A stretch of 8,307 bases of DNA from assembly GCA_003142435.1 (NCBI GenBank), contig PLMI01000029.1, forward strand, positions 252 to 8,558. Direction: 5' to 3'. Under the pieces are notes generated by a model. That model was not told the DNA's origin and did not search any database. It saw only the letters and a program-made list of their open reading frames with translations. Shown here piece after piece: positions 1 to 5,572 of the stretch. Positions within the stretch are counted from its first letter, which is position 1. Each line of letters starts with the position of its first letter. A program made the position numbers and the translations under genes. This DNA comes from Coxiellaceae bacterium (lineage in GTDB: Bacteria; Pseudomonadota; Gammaproteobacteria; UBA9339).

Positions 1-708
1 TCCAACCGCGCCAAATCCGAATTCCTGGCTAATATGTCGCATGCACTTCGAACACCGCTTAATTCTATTAATGGTTTCTCGGATGTTTTGTACGAAGAAA
101 CATTTGGACCATTGAATGAAAAACAAAAAAATTATGTTAACTATATTCTAACTAGCGGGAAGCACCTTCTCTTACTGATAAATCAGATTCTTGATATGGC
201 AAAAGTTGAATCCGGAAAGATGAAACTGGCATTATCCAGCTTACCGATGAAAAGCCTACTAAATGATATTTCAATTTTAATGGCGGATATGGTTAGTAAA
301 AAGAAGATCGAACTGTCGCTGGAAATTGCCGAAGATCTGCCGAATATTGAAGCAGATGAGCTTAAGGTAAAAGAGATACTTTACAACCTGCTTTCTAACG
401 CAATTAATTTTACTCCCGAGGGCGGTAAAATTGGTCTGCGGGCGAAGAAAGTTGATGCTGAAATAGCAATAGAAATTTGGGATACGGGGATCGGTATCGC
501 ACCGGAAAATTTAGAAAAAGTATTTGAAGGCTTTTTTCGTATCGATACCCCATATTCCAGGGTAACAGAGGGAACCGGACTAGGGTTACCACTCTCCAAA
601 AAGATGGTTGAGCTGCATGGCGGGAAATTTTCTGTCGAATCAGGGGGGCTAAATAAAGGCACTCAAGTCAAGTTTACTTTGCCTATTATATCCAAGAAGG
701 AGGTATGA
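1..708 (+). CDS. Sensor histidine kinase, C-terminal part (HisKA + HATPase_c), 5' end outside window
   Basis: This is the transmitter module of a two-component sensor kinase; the reading frame is open to base 1, so sensor and membrane parts lie to the left. The dimerisation/phosphoacceptor helix is visible at once (MSHALRTPLN, phosphoacceptor His codon at 40-42). The ATP-binding domain follows: N-box with NLLSNAINF (about 376-402), G1 box WDTGIGIAPE (478-507), an F-box-like GFFRID and G2 box GTGLGLPLSKK (571-603). Family members phosphorylate this His from ATP and pass the phosphate to a response-regulator Asp. The residue after the His is Ala (GCA) where nearly all HisKA kinases have Glu or Asp, so autokinase activity may be impaired. 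The TGA stop overlaps an ATG (ATGA) behind a strong ribosome binding site, so the gene was once followed by a coupled partner, now missing. The family call is certain; the stimulus cannot be seen. Confidence 0.95.
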   Translation, partial: SNRAKSEFLANMSHALRTPLNSINGFSDVLYEETFGPLNEKQKNYVNYILTSGKHLLLLINQILDMAKVESGKMKLALSSLPMKSLLNDISILMADMVSKKKIELSLEIAEDLPNIEADELKVKEILYNLLSNAINFTPEGGKIGLRAKKVDAEIAIEIWDTGIGIAPENLEKVFEGFFRIDTPYSRVTEGTGLGLPLSKKMVELHGGKFSVESGGLNKGTQVKFTLPIISKKEV

Positions 709-722
709 GAAATAAAGCTTCA
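694..722 (+). pseudogene. Ribosome binding site and first codons of a lost gene coupled to the histidine kinase
   Basis: AAGAAGGAGG (694-703) is a near-perfect Shine-Dalgarno placed just before ATG 705-707, which overlaps the kinase stop as ATGA. Such overlaps mark translationally coupled genes, most often a response regulator. The frame reads M-R-N-K and then enters bases that are the antisense of the neighbouring BRO-like gene, reaching a stop at 783-785 after 26 codons. I infer that the real partner was cut off at about 717-722 by a rearrangement. The short ORF left behind is not expected to be functional. Confidence 0.5.
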
Positions 723-1391
723 GCGGGTCGAAAGCTCCGCAAGTGCAGTAAAGATGAGTTCTGCTTCACTCATATGATCACGTAAATTTTGGCTTTTCAA
801 GCCTTTCAATTTTTTATGCTCTGTTACTGAAAGATCACTCCATTCTTCATGAATTATATTGGTTAAAATGGCAAACTCATCGCCTTCTTTTACTTCATGT
901 GTACTCCAATAATCAGTAAGTTTGTTTCTGGTCTCTTGCCCCATCATTCTTTGCTGAATCCATTTATCACTTCGTCCTTGCTTTTGCCAATACTCACGAG
1001 AGCGGTTCAGCGCTTTTTCCGGATCAACCATTTCCTGCATACGCTCATATCCAACTTTTGCCAGCCAAAGCTTAATTGGCTCAGCTTTTTTGCTTGGTAT
1101 TGACTGAATTAAACGCAAAATTGTTTCTACATTAGCAACGTCGGTTTTGTAAAATTTACCGTCGGCAGACTGTAATTTCAGTTTGTCACATTTTGTGACA
1201 ATCTCACTTCCTTCTTTTTTAAGACGATTTTTTAGAGTAGTCCAATAACTTTGAGCTTTTTTAAAATCGTGTTGCTCGATAAGTACGACCACAATATCGA
1301 TAACCGAAAAATACCATGTTTCATTTGTTTCGTCATAGACACGGCGAATTTTAAAATTTTCAAAAATAGCAAGTGAGGAGTTGTTTTTCAT
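720..1391 (-). CDS. BRO-N family antirepressor-like protein, C-terminally truncated
   Basis: This is a BRO-N/phage antirepressor-type protein of about 223 residues. The BRO-N fold occupies roughly residues 5-115 (IFENFKIRRVY, WYFSVIDIVVVL), with the family block AEPIKLWLAKVGYERMQEM and then the DinD-like block KGLKSQNLRDHMSEAELIF. These proteins are thought to bind DNA and to modulate phage or mobile-element gene expression. I place the start at ATG 1389-1391; an in-frame TTG lies four codons upstream, but the fold begins after the ATG. Relatives continue past the last visible segment (LAELSTR) with a Gly-rich basic tail of about 45 residues; here a TGA follows at once, exactly where sequence from the histidine-kinase side begins. 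It shares blocks with the BRO gene at 1909-2700 but is clearly diverged, so it is not a recent duplicate. No good promoter or strong ribosome binding site is seen. Confidence 0.85.
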   Translation of the reverse strand: MKNNSSLAIFENFKIRRVYDETNETWYFSVIDIVVVLIEQHDFKKAQSYWTTLKNRLKKEGSEIVTKCDKLKLQSADGKFYKTDVANVETILRLIQSIPSKKAEPIKLWLAKVGYERMQEMVDPEKALNRSREYWQKQGRSDKWIQQRMMGQETRNKLTDYWSTHEVKEGDEFAILTNIIHEEWSDLSVTEHKKLKGLKSQNLRDHMSEAELIFTALAELSTR

Positions 1392-1539
1392 AGAGTTATC
1401 CAAATAATTACTAAATTTATCAAAGACTAGTACAACTGCCTTAGAATATCAATACTGTATTTTTAGCTAATCTAACCTGAATTCGACATAATTATTTTGC
1501 TCTTACAGAGCTTTTAATTTTGCGATCTCATTTCACCCG

Positions 1540-1648
1540 GGGCTGCAAACGCGAAAAAATCGTCTGGAACGATTTTTAATTGCGATTTCCGCAAGCCCGC
1601 GAGGGCAAAGTGCAGGATTGCACTTTGTAAAAACACGCGTTTTTGCCC
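1540..1648. repeat. Branched stem-loop region inside the element
   Basis: GGGC plus AAACGCG (1540-1553, with a small bulge) pairs with CGCGTTT plus GCCC (1636-1648). The enclosed DNA forms two independent perfect nine-pair hairpins, AAAAATCGT/ACGATTTTT with a 5-base loop and CAAAGTGCA/TGCACTTTG with a 4-base loop. The layout is that of a branched nucleic-acid fold rather than a simple terminator. Whether it is transcribed cannot be seen. Confidence 0.55.
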
Positions 1649-1669
1649 TGGGCTGGAAAAAATATTTAG

Positions 1670-1708
1670 GCTGCTTCGCAGCTTTTATTGTGCCGCATAA
1701 AACGCGGC
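1670..1708. terminator. Two compact G+C-rich hairpins with T-rich tails
   Basis: GCTGC-TTC-GCAGC (1670-1682) is followed by TTTT, and GCCGC-7 nt-GCGGC (1692-1708) is followed by a long T/A-rich stretch. Either could act as an intrinsic terminator for rightward transcription. Because they lie inside the inverted-repeat element, they may simply be part of its structure. Confidence 0.3.
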
Positions 1709-1858
1709 TATTTATTTTTTTATTTTATTTCAATATATTGTTAAATGCTTATGTCGAATTCAGGTTATTTTAGATAAAATACCTTACAACACTAAAATAT
1801 TTTTCGAGTAAATTTGTCAAAATACTTTTCTTGATCAACATCAACGTCAATCTAACGA

Positions 1859-2020
1859 TTACTTTAACTTTTTTGATTTATTCGTCGGCAAATAATTTTT
1901 CTTAGTCGTTACCGGACGACCGCTTTTTGTTTCAAGCTCATGCCTTGCGTTGCCGGCAATTTTTCCACCCTCCTTGGCACAATCGAGGTTTTCATTAAAT
2001 CCATTTGCGTCTTTATTTCT
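1859..2020 (-). pseudogene. Out-of-frame C-terminal tail of the BRO-N/DinD-like gene
   Basis: In the -1 frame relative to the ORF at 1909-2700, the DNA encodes the tail expected of this family: NKDANGFNEN, then CAKEGGKIAGNARHELE, then SGRPVTTKKNYLP, ending with TAA at 1859-1861. In the upstream frame the same bases give an unrelated low-similarity tail. The switch falls at about 2019-2024 (mRNA ACC TTA GAA). One missing base, or one -1 slip, restores a normal protein of about 280 residues. No classical X-XXY-YYZ slippery heptamer is present there, so a mutation (or a sequencing error) is likelier than programmed frameshifting. Confidence 0.75.
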
Positions 2021-2700
2021 AAGGTGATTTCTGTGGTTGATGCTTCGCCAAGCATAGAAAAGATCAGCTCCAAATCGGTCATGTGATCGCGCAGATTTTC
2101 GTGGTTGAGTCCTTTGTGTTTTTGATATTCACTTGGCGTCATACCAAAAGTAGCTTTTGAAATTTCAGCTGTGAGGATGGCATATTCTTTTGCTTCACCA
2201 ACACCGCGATTTCTCCATTCGTCAGTAAGTTCTTCGCGAATATTTATGCCACGCATACGCTTTTCAATCCAAGCATCGCTATAGCCTTTGGCTTTGTAGA
2301 TAGCTCGCGTACGCCTACTCGCAAGTTCAGGGTCATCAATTTCCTGTACACGTTCGTAGCCAACTTTAGCTAGCCAGCGCTTGAATGGCTCAGCCTTGGG
2401 TGATGAAATGGATTGGATAATTCTAAAAATCCCTTCAGTGTTTGCGCAATTAAGTTTTTGTTTACCGCCTCCCGTAAGGATCTCAAGGGGGGTGACAATT
2501 TGTCCCCACCCTTTGGATAGTTCGTCGTCACGACTACGCATTTTTTGAATATAACTCTTTACATCCTTGCTATCTGAAAGTGCTTCTACAACATCATTGA
2601 CAACAAACCACCACTCATTGTTGTATATTATTCGCCGAATATTTTTTTCCTGAAAAACAACAAGATGTTGAATTTCAGTGACAGAATTTTCTTTTTCCAT
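1909..2700 (-). CDS. BRO-N/DinD-like antirepressor protein, frameshifted near its C-terminus
   Basis: The open frame encodes 263 residues beginning MEKENSVTEIQ. It has a BRO-N domain (about residues 12-110: VVFQEKNIRRIIYN, WWFVVNDVVEAL), the block SPKAEPFKRWLAKVGYER, an Arg-rich helical stretch (RRTRAIYKAKGYSDAWIEKR) and the DinD-like block KHKGLNHENLRDHMTDLELIF. Family members are carried by phages, plasmids and genomic islands and are thought to be DNA-binding antirepressors or regulators. After STTEIT the frame is lost and about 40 unrelated residues follow, while the true tail continues in another frame to 1859. The BRO-N and central parts are intact and might still function. A candidate promoter lies at 2772-2800, and an 11-bp repeated sequence upstream could be an operator. 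Same strand as the other BRO gene, about 0.5 kb apart. Confidence 0.85.
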   Translation of the reverse strand: MEKENSVTEIQHLVVFQEKNIRRIIYNNEWWFVVNDVVEALSDSKDVKSYIQKMRSRDDELSKGWGQIVTPLEILTGGGKQKLNCANTEGIFRIIQSISSPKAEPFKRWLAKVGYERVQEIDDPELASRRTRAIYKAKGYSDAWIEKRMRGINIREELTDEWRNRGVGEAKEYAILTAEISKATFGMTPSEYQKHKGLNHENLRDHMTDLELIFSMLGEASTTEITLEIKTQMDLMKTSIVPRRVEKLPATQGMSLKQKAVVR

Positions 2701-2751
2701 AACGCATCTCGAGATTTTTAGGATTGATAAAAATTGTAATAATAACTCAGC

Positions 2752-2827
2752 AAATTACTCATTATACTTTTATACTATTTGGTTATGGGATAATATACAA
2801 TACCGTGTTTTGGGAAAAATTACTCAT
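2752..2827. repeat. Two copies of AAATTACTCAT upstream of the BRO-N/DinD-like gene
   Basis: AAATTACTCAT occurs exactly at 2752-2762 and again at 2817-2827, 65 bp apart. The copies bracket the candidate promoter of the gene starting at 2700. Paired repeats around a promoter are a common operator layout for autoregulated DNA-binding proteins, but an 11-base match in AT-rich DNA could be chance. Confidence 0.35.
2772..2800 (-). promoter_or_regulatory. Candidate sigma-70 promoter for the BRO-N/DinD-like gene
   Basis: On the minus strand TTGTAT (2795-2800) and TAGTAT (2772-2777) are separated by 17 bp, about 75 bp upstream of the ATG at 2700. Both boxes differ from consensus at two positions, so this is only a candidate. 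Confidence 0.3.
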
Positions 2828-2865
2828 GCATATGCTACCAGTTGTCAAGGTCAGTCGCCGTAAAA

Positions 2866-2961
2866 GGGGGCGAATCTGGACTTAAGACATAATAAGAGAG
2901 GTACAGTTAAACCTGATCGCTTGTGGTAGGTATGGTATGGCTCAAATCCAGATTTGCCCCC
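2866..2961. mobile_element. 96-bp inverted-repeat element (MITE-like or insertion-sequence scar)
   Basis: GGGGGCGAATCTGGA at 2866-2880 faces TCCAGATTTGCCCCC at 2947-2961, with 14 of 15 positions pairing. The similarity continues inward for another 11 positions at 8 of 11, giving imperfect ends of about 26 bp. The interior is too short to code. Long G-rich inverted ends on a tiny element fit a non-autonomous transposable element or the fused ends of a deleted insertion sequence. No duplicated target is obvious. Confidence 0.5.
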
Positions 2962-2982
2962 TCAGCTCATTCCTTCCTTTGA

Positions 2983-3130
2983 CTATCCAAACTCTGCTTT
3001 AACAAGCTCACTCCAAGTTTCCGCCAAATAAACAAATGGTTTAATATTCCTGCAATTATCTTCAAAAGCCCACCATACCGATAAAACCACCACTATCAAA
3101 AAAAATTTCCCAAAATTTCCCAAAAAACAT
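2983..3130 (-). pseudogene. Small single-pass membrane protein ORF with a homopolymer frameshift
   Basis: From ATG 3128-3130 the frame begins MFFGKFWEIF and reaches a run of eight T on the coding strand (A-run at 3098-3105). Seven T would let it continue as LIVVVLSVWWAFEDN, then CRNIKPFVYLAETWSELV, ending KAEFG with TAG at 2983-2985. The repaired product of about 48 residues has an aromatic N-terminus, one hydrophobic helix and a soluble, charged tail, a sensible small inner-membrane protein. As it stands the first frame stops after 22 codons. The 10-base unit AAAATTTCCC is tandemly duplicated right beside the run. I recognise no family. The Shine-Dalgarno is weak. It could be a pseudogene, a slippage site, or chance. 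Confidence 0.35.
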
Positions 3131-3208
3131 GCAATAAAAAACTTCAATATAATAAATATGTTATGAAATAATGGTAAGAATTACAACATTATTATGCCAT
3201 AAGTCAAT

Positions 3209-3234
3209 ACCTGGACCCTTGTTCACCTGGACCC
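3209..3234. repeat. Direct repeat ACCTGGACCC, two copies 16 bp apart
   Basis: ACCTGGACCC lies at 3209-3218 and 3225-3234, separated by six bases. It stands out as G+C-rich in AT-rich DNA, about 50 bp upstream of the luxR-gene promoter. It could be a regulator binding site or part of an insertion-sequence end. Confidence 0.4.
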
Positions 3235-3263
3235 CTCAGCCCTCTACGTAATTTTCACGGATG

Positions 3264-3290
3264 TTGATTTTCTGATAAAGTGTTTATAAT
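3264..3290 (+). promoter_or_regulatory. Probable promoter of the luxR-type gene
   Basis: A perfect -10 box TATAAT (3285-3290) is preceded by TTGATT (3264-3269) with a short 15-bp spacer, giving a start site near 3297 and a leader of about 30 bases. The -10 is strong; the short spacer suggests dependence on an activator or low basal activity. Confidence 0.45.
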
Positions 3291-3327
3291 TTAGTGAGAG
3301 TACCAAAAATTTAATATGGGGAAATAT

Positions 3328-4128
3328 ATGCTCCAAAAATCAAACGGCATTGATCCTTATGCTCAACTTAAAAAAAATGTAGCAAATGAATGGGTAAATG
3401 ATGTGGCAGAAATATGCGCTCCATTATCCAGCAATTTTCCTTTGGGTTATTTTAGTTATGTGCGCATGTACAAAGACAGTTCTACTTTGTGGCTATATAA
3501 TAATCGTAAATGGATAGATTATTATACGAAAGAAAACCATCCTTTATTAGTTAATCCAGCTGAATGTCAAACTGGGCTGTATCTTTGGGATTCAACTATG
3601 TGTCACAAAGCACTTAGAGATGGAGCTGCAAATTTCAATCTTCACAATGGCATGTTCGCAGCTAAATATTTTGATGATTTTATAGAAACTATAGAATTCG
3701 CTTCATCTTCGCCAGACTATTATCCCATAGAATTTTGCTGTAACAAGAAAGATGAATTAAACAATTTTTATTTCTATTTCAAACAAAAAGCTGCAGACCT
3801 TATAAAAAAGGCAGATAAAGATCGTTTGTTGCTACCATCTGCATTACTCAAAACAAAAGTTTGTCAACAAAACTGTTTTGATTCAAATGAGGTTTTTAAC
3901 GCTAAGAAGATACCGATGCTAATTAACAGTGTCGAAGTATCATTTTCGCCTCGTGAATTTGAGGTGTTATCTTTATTGGCGGAAGGTTACGCCATGAAAC
4001 AGGTCGCGAAATCTTTGAATATTTCCGTGCGTACTGCTGAAACTCATTTACAACATACCAAGTCCAAAAGCCAATCTTTCACGACAATGCAATTAATTAA
4101 TGCATTTAGGAATAATTTGTTCTTGTAG
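3328..4128 (+). CDS. Solo LuxR-type transcriptional regulator (C-terminal GerE helix-turn-helix)
   Basis: The protein has 266 residues from ATG 3328, chosen because GGGGA sits five bases upstream; the ATG at 3316 adds four residues but has no Shine-Dalgarno. The last 60 residues are a GerE helix-turn-helix: FSPREFEVLSLLAEGY, the helix pair MKQVAKSLNISVRTAETH, and a weakly conserved last helix. The N-terminal 190 residues, with many aromatic residues (GYFSYVRMYKD, GLYLWDSTMCHK), look like a PAS-like or autoinducer-type sensor fold, but the conserved acyl-homoserine-lactone pocket pattern is not recognisable, and no receiver aspartate pattern is seen. No luxI-type synthase is nearby. It resembles, from memory, orphan regulators of Legionella/Coxiella relatives. 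It has its own promoter and faces fic tail to tail, so its targets cannot be read from operon structure. The gene appears intact. Confidence 0.85.
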   Translation: MLQKSNGIDPYAQLKKNVANEWVNDVAEICAPLSSNFPLGYFSYVRMYKDSSTLWLYNNRKWIDYYTKENHPLLVNPAECQTGLYLWDSTMCHKALRDGAANFNLHNGMFAAKYFDDFIETIEFASSSPDYYPIEFCCNKKDELNNFYFYFKQKAADLIKKADKDRLLLPSALLKTKVCQQNCFDSNEVFNAKKIPMLINSVEVSFSPREFEVLSLLAEGYAMKQVAKSLNISVRTAETHLQHTKSKSQSFTTMQLINAFRNNLFL

Positions 4129-4247
4129 CTTTTTTCGTCTACCACAACGTCTTCAAGAACATTTCGCGAAAATTAAGAAAGAGATTTTTGTAATAGGTAT
4201 CCAACGTTCATTATTAAATACACAAGATTTTAATGATGCGAATAAAC

Positions 4248-5405
4248 TCAAATCGCTCTACCATTTAAAATATCTAAATACTTTTTATAAACATAAACTT
4301 TATTGCGTTCTCTGCCAGTAATTTCCCGCACAATTTTCAGTTCTTCTAAATATTGTATCGACTTGGTTACTGTTGGAATCGTTATATTGCAGTGCTTGGC
4401 GATTTTTCCAATATCGGTAATTGAATGTTTCTCTAAATAGTGGTGAACAATTAAGGCAGAAGCAGCTGGTCTGCCTAAGCTCTCTATTTTTTGGCGATCT
4501 TTAGTAAATAATTGCAAAATATTTTTTGCTGTTTCTATTGCTTGACCAGCCGTTTCGGTCACGCCTTCAAGAAAAAATTTAATCCAGGATTCCCAATCGC
4601 CAGTTTCTCGAACTGATTGTAAGTAATTGTAGTATTGCTGACGATGGGTTTTAAAATACAAACTCAAATAAAGTAATGGTTTATTTAGCAACCCATCGGC
4701 ACATAACATAAGAGTAATAAGCAATCTGCCTAAACGACCATTGCCATCCAGAAAAGGATGAATGGTTTCAAATTGAACATGTACCAAAGCCGCTTTGATT
4801 AAAGTAGGTAAACAGTTTTTCTCATCATGTAAAAAATGCTCAAGGTCGCCTAACAATTGCATGATTTTTTCTGGCGGCGGTGGAACAAATTTTGCATTAC
4901 CTGGTCGCGTGCCACCAATCCAATTTTGTGAACGGCGAAACTCGCCTGGTTGTTTTACGTTGCCTCTACCTTTACGCAACAAAACACTATGAATTTCTTT
5001 AAACAGTCTTAAGCACAGCGGAAAACCTTCTTTTAATCGCTTTAACCCGTATTCCAGCGCTGCGACATAATTAGATACTTCTATTACGTCATGTTCGGGA
5101 ACCCCTGGTATTCCTTCGTTTTCGAACATCAGCAAATCTGCTAGCGAAGATTGTGTTCCTTCGATTTGTGAGGAAAGTACGGCTTCTTTACGAATATACA
5201 TGTAGAGAAACAAATCTGTATCTGGTAATAGATTGCTCATACCATCCAACCGGCCAATGGCAATATTGGCTCGGTCCAACAAAGGATAAATTTGCGCTAG
5301 TTGTAGTTCTGGCTTTGGAGGCAATGGTTTTGGAATATAAGTTTTATAGACCTCATCCACAGTCGAAGATTTTAAATAATAACCAATTCTTTCTTTGACA
5401 TTCAT
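4248..5405 (-). CDS. Fic family protein AMP-transferase, class II, with C-terminal winged helix
   Basis: Fic enzymes usually transfer AMP from ATP onto hydroxyl side chains of target proteins. This 385-residue protein has the whole machinery. The N-terminal Fic_N segment (IPKPLPPKPEL) contains the class II inhibitory helix motif S78-SQI-E82-G83. A substrate-clamping flap lies around 157-180 (RRSQNWIGG, FVPPPPEKI). The catalytic loop HPFLDGNGRLGR (216-227) has every consensus residue: H216, D220, N222, R224, R227. Residues about 325-375 form a winged helix (DIGKIAKHCNITIPTVTKS), suggesting DNA binding or self-regulation. Length and layout match the Shewanella SoFic type. The start ATG 5403-5405 fits the family N-terminus, though its ribosome binding site is weak. 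It is monocistronic and convergent with luxR, with a 119-bp gap and no evident terminator. It looks fully intact, unlike most neighbours. Confidence 0.95.
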   Translation of the reverse strand: MNVKERIGYYLKSSTVDEVYKTYIPKPLPPKPELQLAQIYPLLDRANIAIGRLDGMSNLLPDTDLFLYMYIRKEAVLSSQIEGTQSSLADLLMFENEGIPGVPEHDVIEVSNYVAALEYGLKRLKEGFPLCLRLFKEIHSVLLRKGRGNVKQPGEFRRSQNWIGGTRPGNAKFVPPPPEKIMQLLGDLEHFLHDEKNCLPTLIKAALVHVQFETIHPFLDGNGRLGRLLITLMLCADGLLNKPLLYLSLYFKTHRQQYYNYLQSVRETGDWESWIKFFLEGVTETAGQAIETAKNILQLFTKDRQKIESLGRPAASALIVHHYLEKHSITDIGKIAKHCNITIPTVTKSIQYLEELKIVREITGRERNKVYVYKKYLDILNGRAI

Positions 5406-5439
5406 AATTTAACCGTTATTAAATGAAAATAGAGAATCT

Positions 5440-5518
5440 TTTAATTACGAACATAATAACTAAAAAAACTTTAATTAGCAATTTTCAATTAAACAAAAAA
5501 CCTGTTTCCTTTAATTAG
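5440..5518. repeat. Three TTTAATTA direct repeats around the fic promoter
   Basis: TTTAATTA begins at 5440, 5470 and 5510. The last two are exact over CTTTAATTAG (5469-5478 and 5509-5518), 40 bp apart. The middle copy overlaps the candidate -35 region. Since the Fic protein carries its own winged helix, these are candidate operator sites for autoregulation, but the word is AT-only and the region is very AT-rich. Confidence 0.35.
5453..5481 (-). promoter_or_regulatory. Candidate promoter of the fic gene
   Basis: On the minus strand TTGCTA (5476-5481) and TATTAT (5453-5458) are spaced by 17 bp, about 48 bp upstream of the fic ATG. The -10 matches consensus at five of six positions. Copies of TTTAATTA overlap and flank it, as described in the repeat entry. 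Confidence 0.4.
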
Positions 5519-5572
5519 AAATTACGCGACAATAAATTGAATATAAACAAATTTCGCAAGTATTTGATTTTA

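Larger units (their letters stand above)
1474..1766. mobile_element. Inverted-repeat-bounded, hairpin-rich non-coding element (MITE-like)
   Basis: The ends are a perfect 18-bp inverted repeat, AACCTGAATTCGACATAA at 1474-1491 and its reverse complement at 1749-1766. One further T/A pair and an imperfect extension (CTAA on both sides) lie outside. The interior has no ORF, is visibly richer in G+C than its surroundings, and is packed with hairpins: 1540-1553 with 1636-1648 enclosing two more stems (1555-1563/1569-1577 and 1606-1614/1619-1627, nine perfect pairs each), then GCTGC-TTC-GCAGC at 1670-1682 and GCCGC/GCGGC at 1692-1708. Terminal inverted repeats without a transposase suggest a non-autonomous element. 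A structured RNA or a terminator/insulator block is an alternative. No clear target-site duplication is seen. Confidence 0.6.
1404..1858. other. Non-coding interval between the two BRO-like genes
   Basis: No credible gene is seen here on either strand. The stretch is mostly occupied by the inverted-repeat-bounded element at 1474-1766. The flanks (1404-1473 and 1767-1858) are AT-rich, and I see no convincing promoter for the left BRO gene in them. A weak inverted extension of the element's ends reaches about 1457 and 1783. Confidence 0.6.
2701..3315. other. Gene-poor interval with repeats and a small ORF remnant
   Basis: No intact gene is seen across these 615 bp. From left to right it holds the control region of the leftward BRO gene, the inverted-repeat element at 2866-2961, a frameshifted small membrane-protein ORF (2983-3130), a pair of ACCTGGACCC repeats (3209-3234) and the promoter of the luxR-type gene. 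CCCCTCAGC occurs both at the right edge of the 96-bp element and just after the second ACCTGGACCC, which hints that both are ends or scars of mobile DNA. Confidence 0.5.

Noticed and set aside
2018..2026. Programmed -1 frameshift in the DinD/BRO-N gene
   Set aside because: The site (CACCTTAGA) is not a slippery heptamer and no stimulatory hairpin is evident, so a mutation is the simpler reading.
4100..4321. Plus-strand ORF of 73 codons after luxR
   Set aside because: It overlaps the ends of luxR and fic, has no ribosome binding site and no recognisable domain.
4795..5398. Plus-strand ORFs of 65 and 81 codons
   Set aside because: They are antisense shadows of fic, whose full set of conserved motifs is on the other strand.
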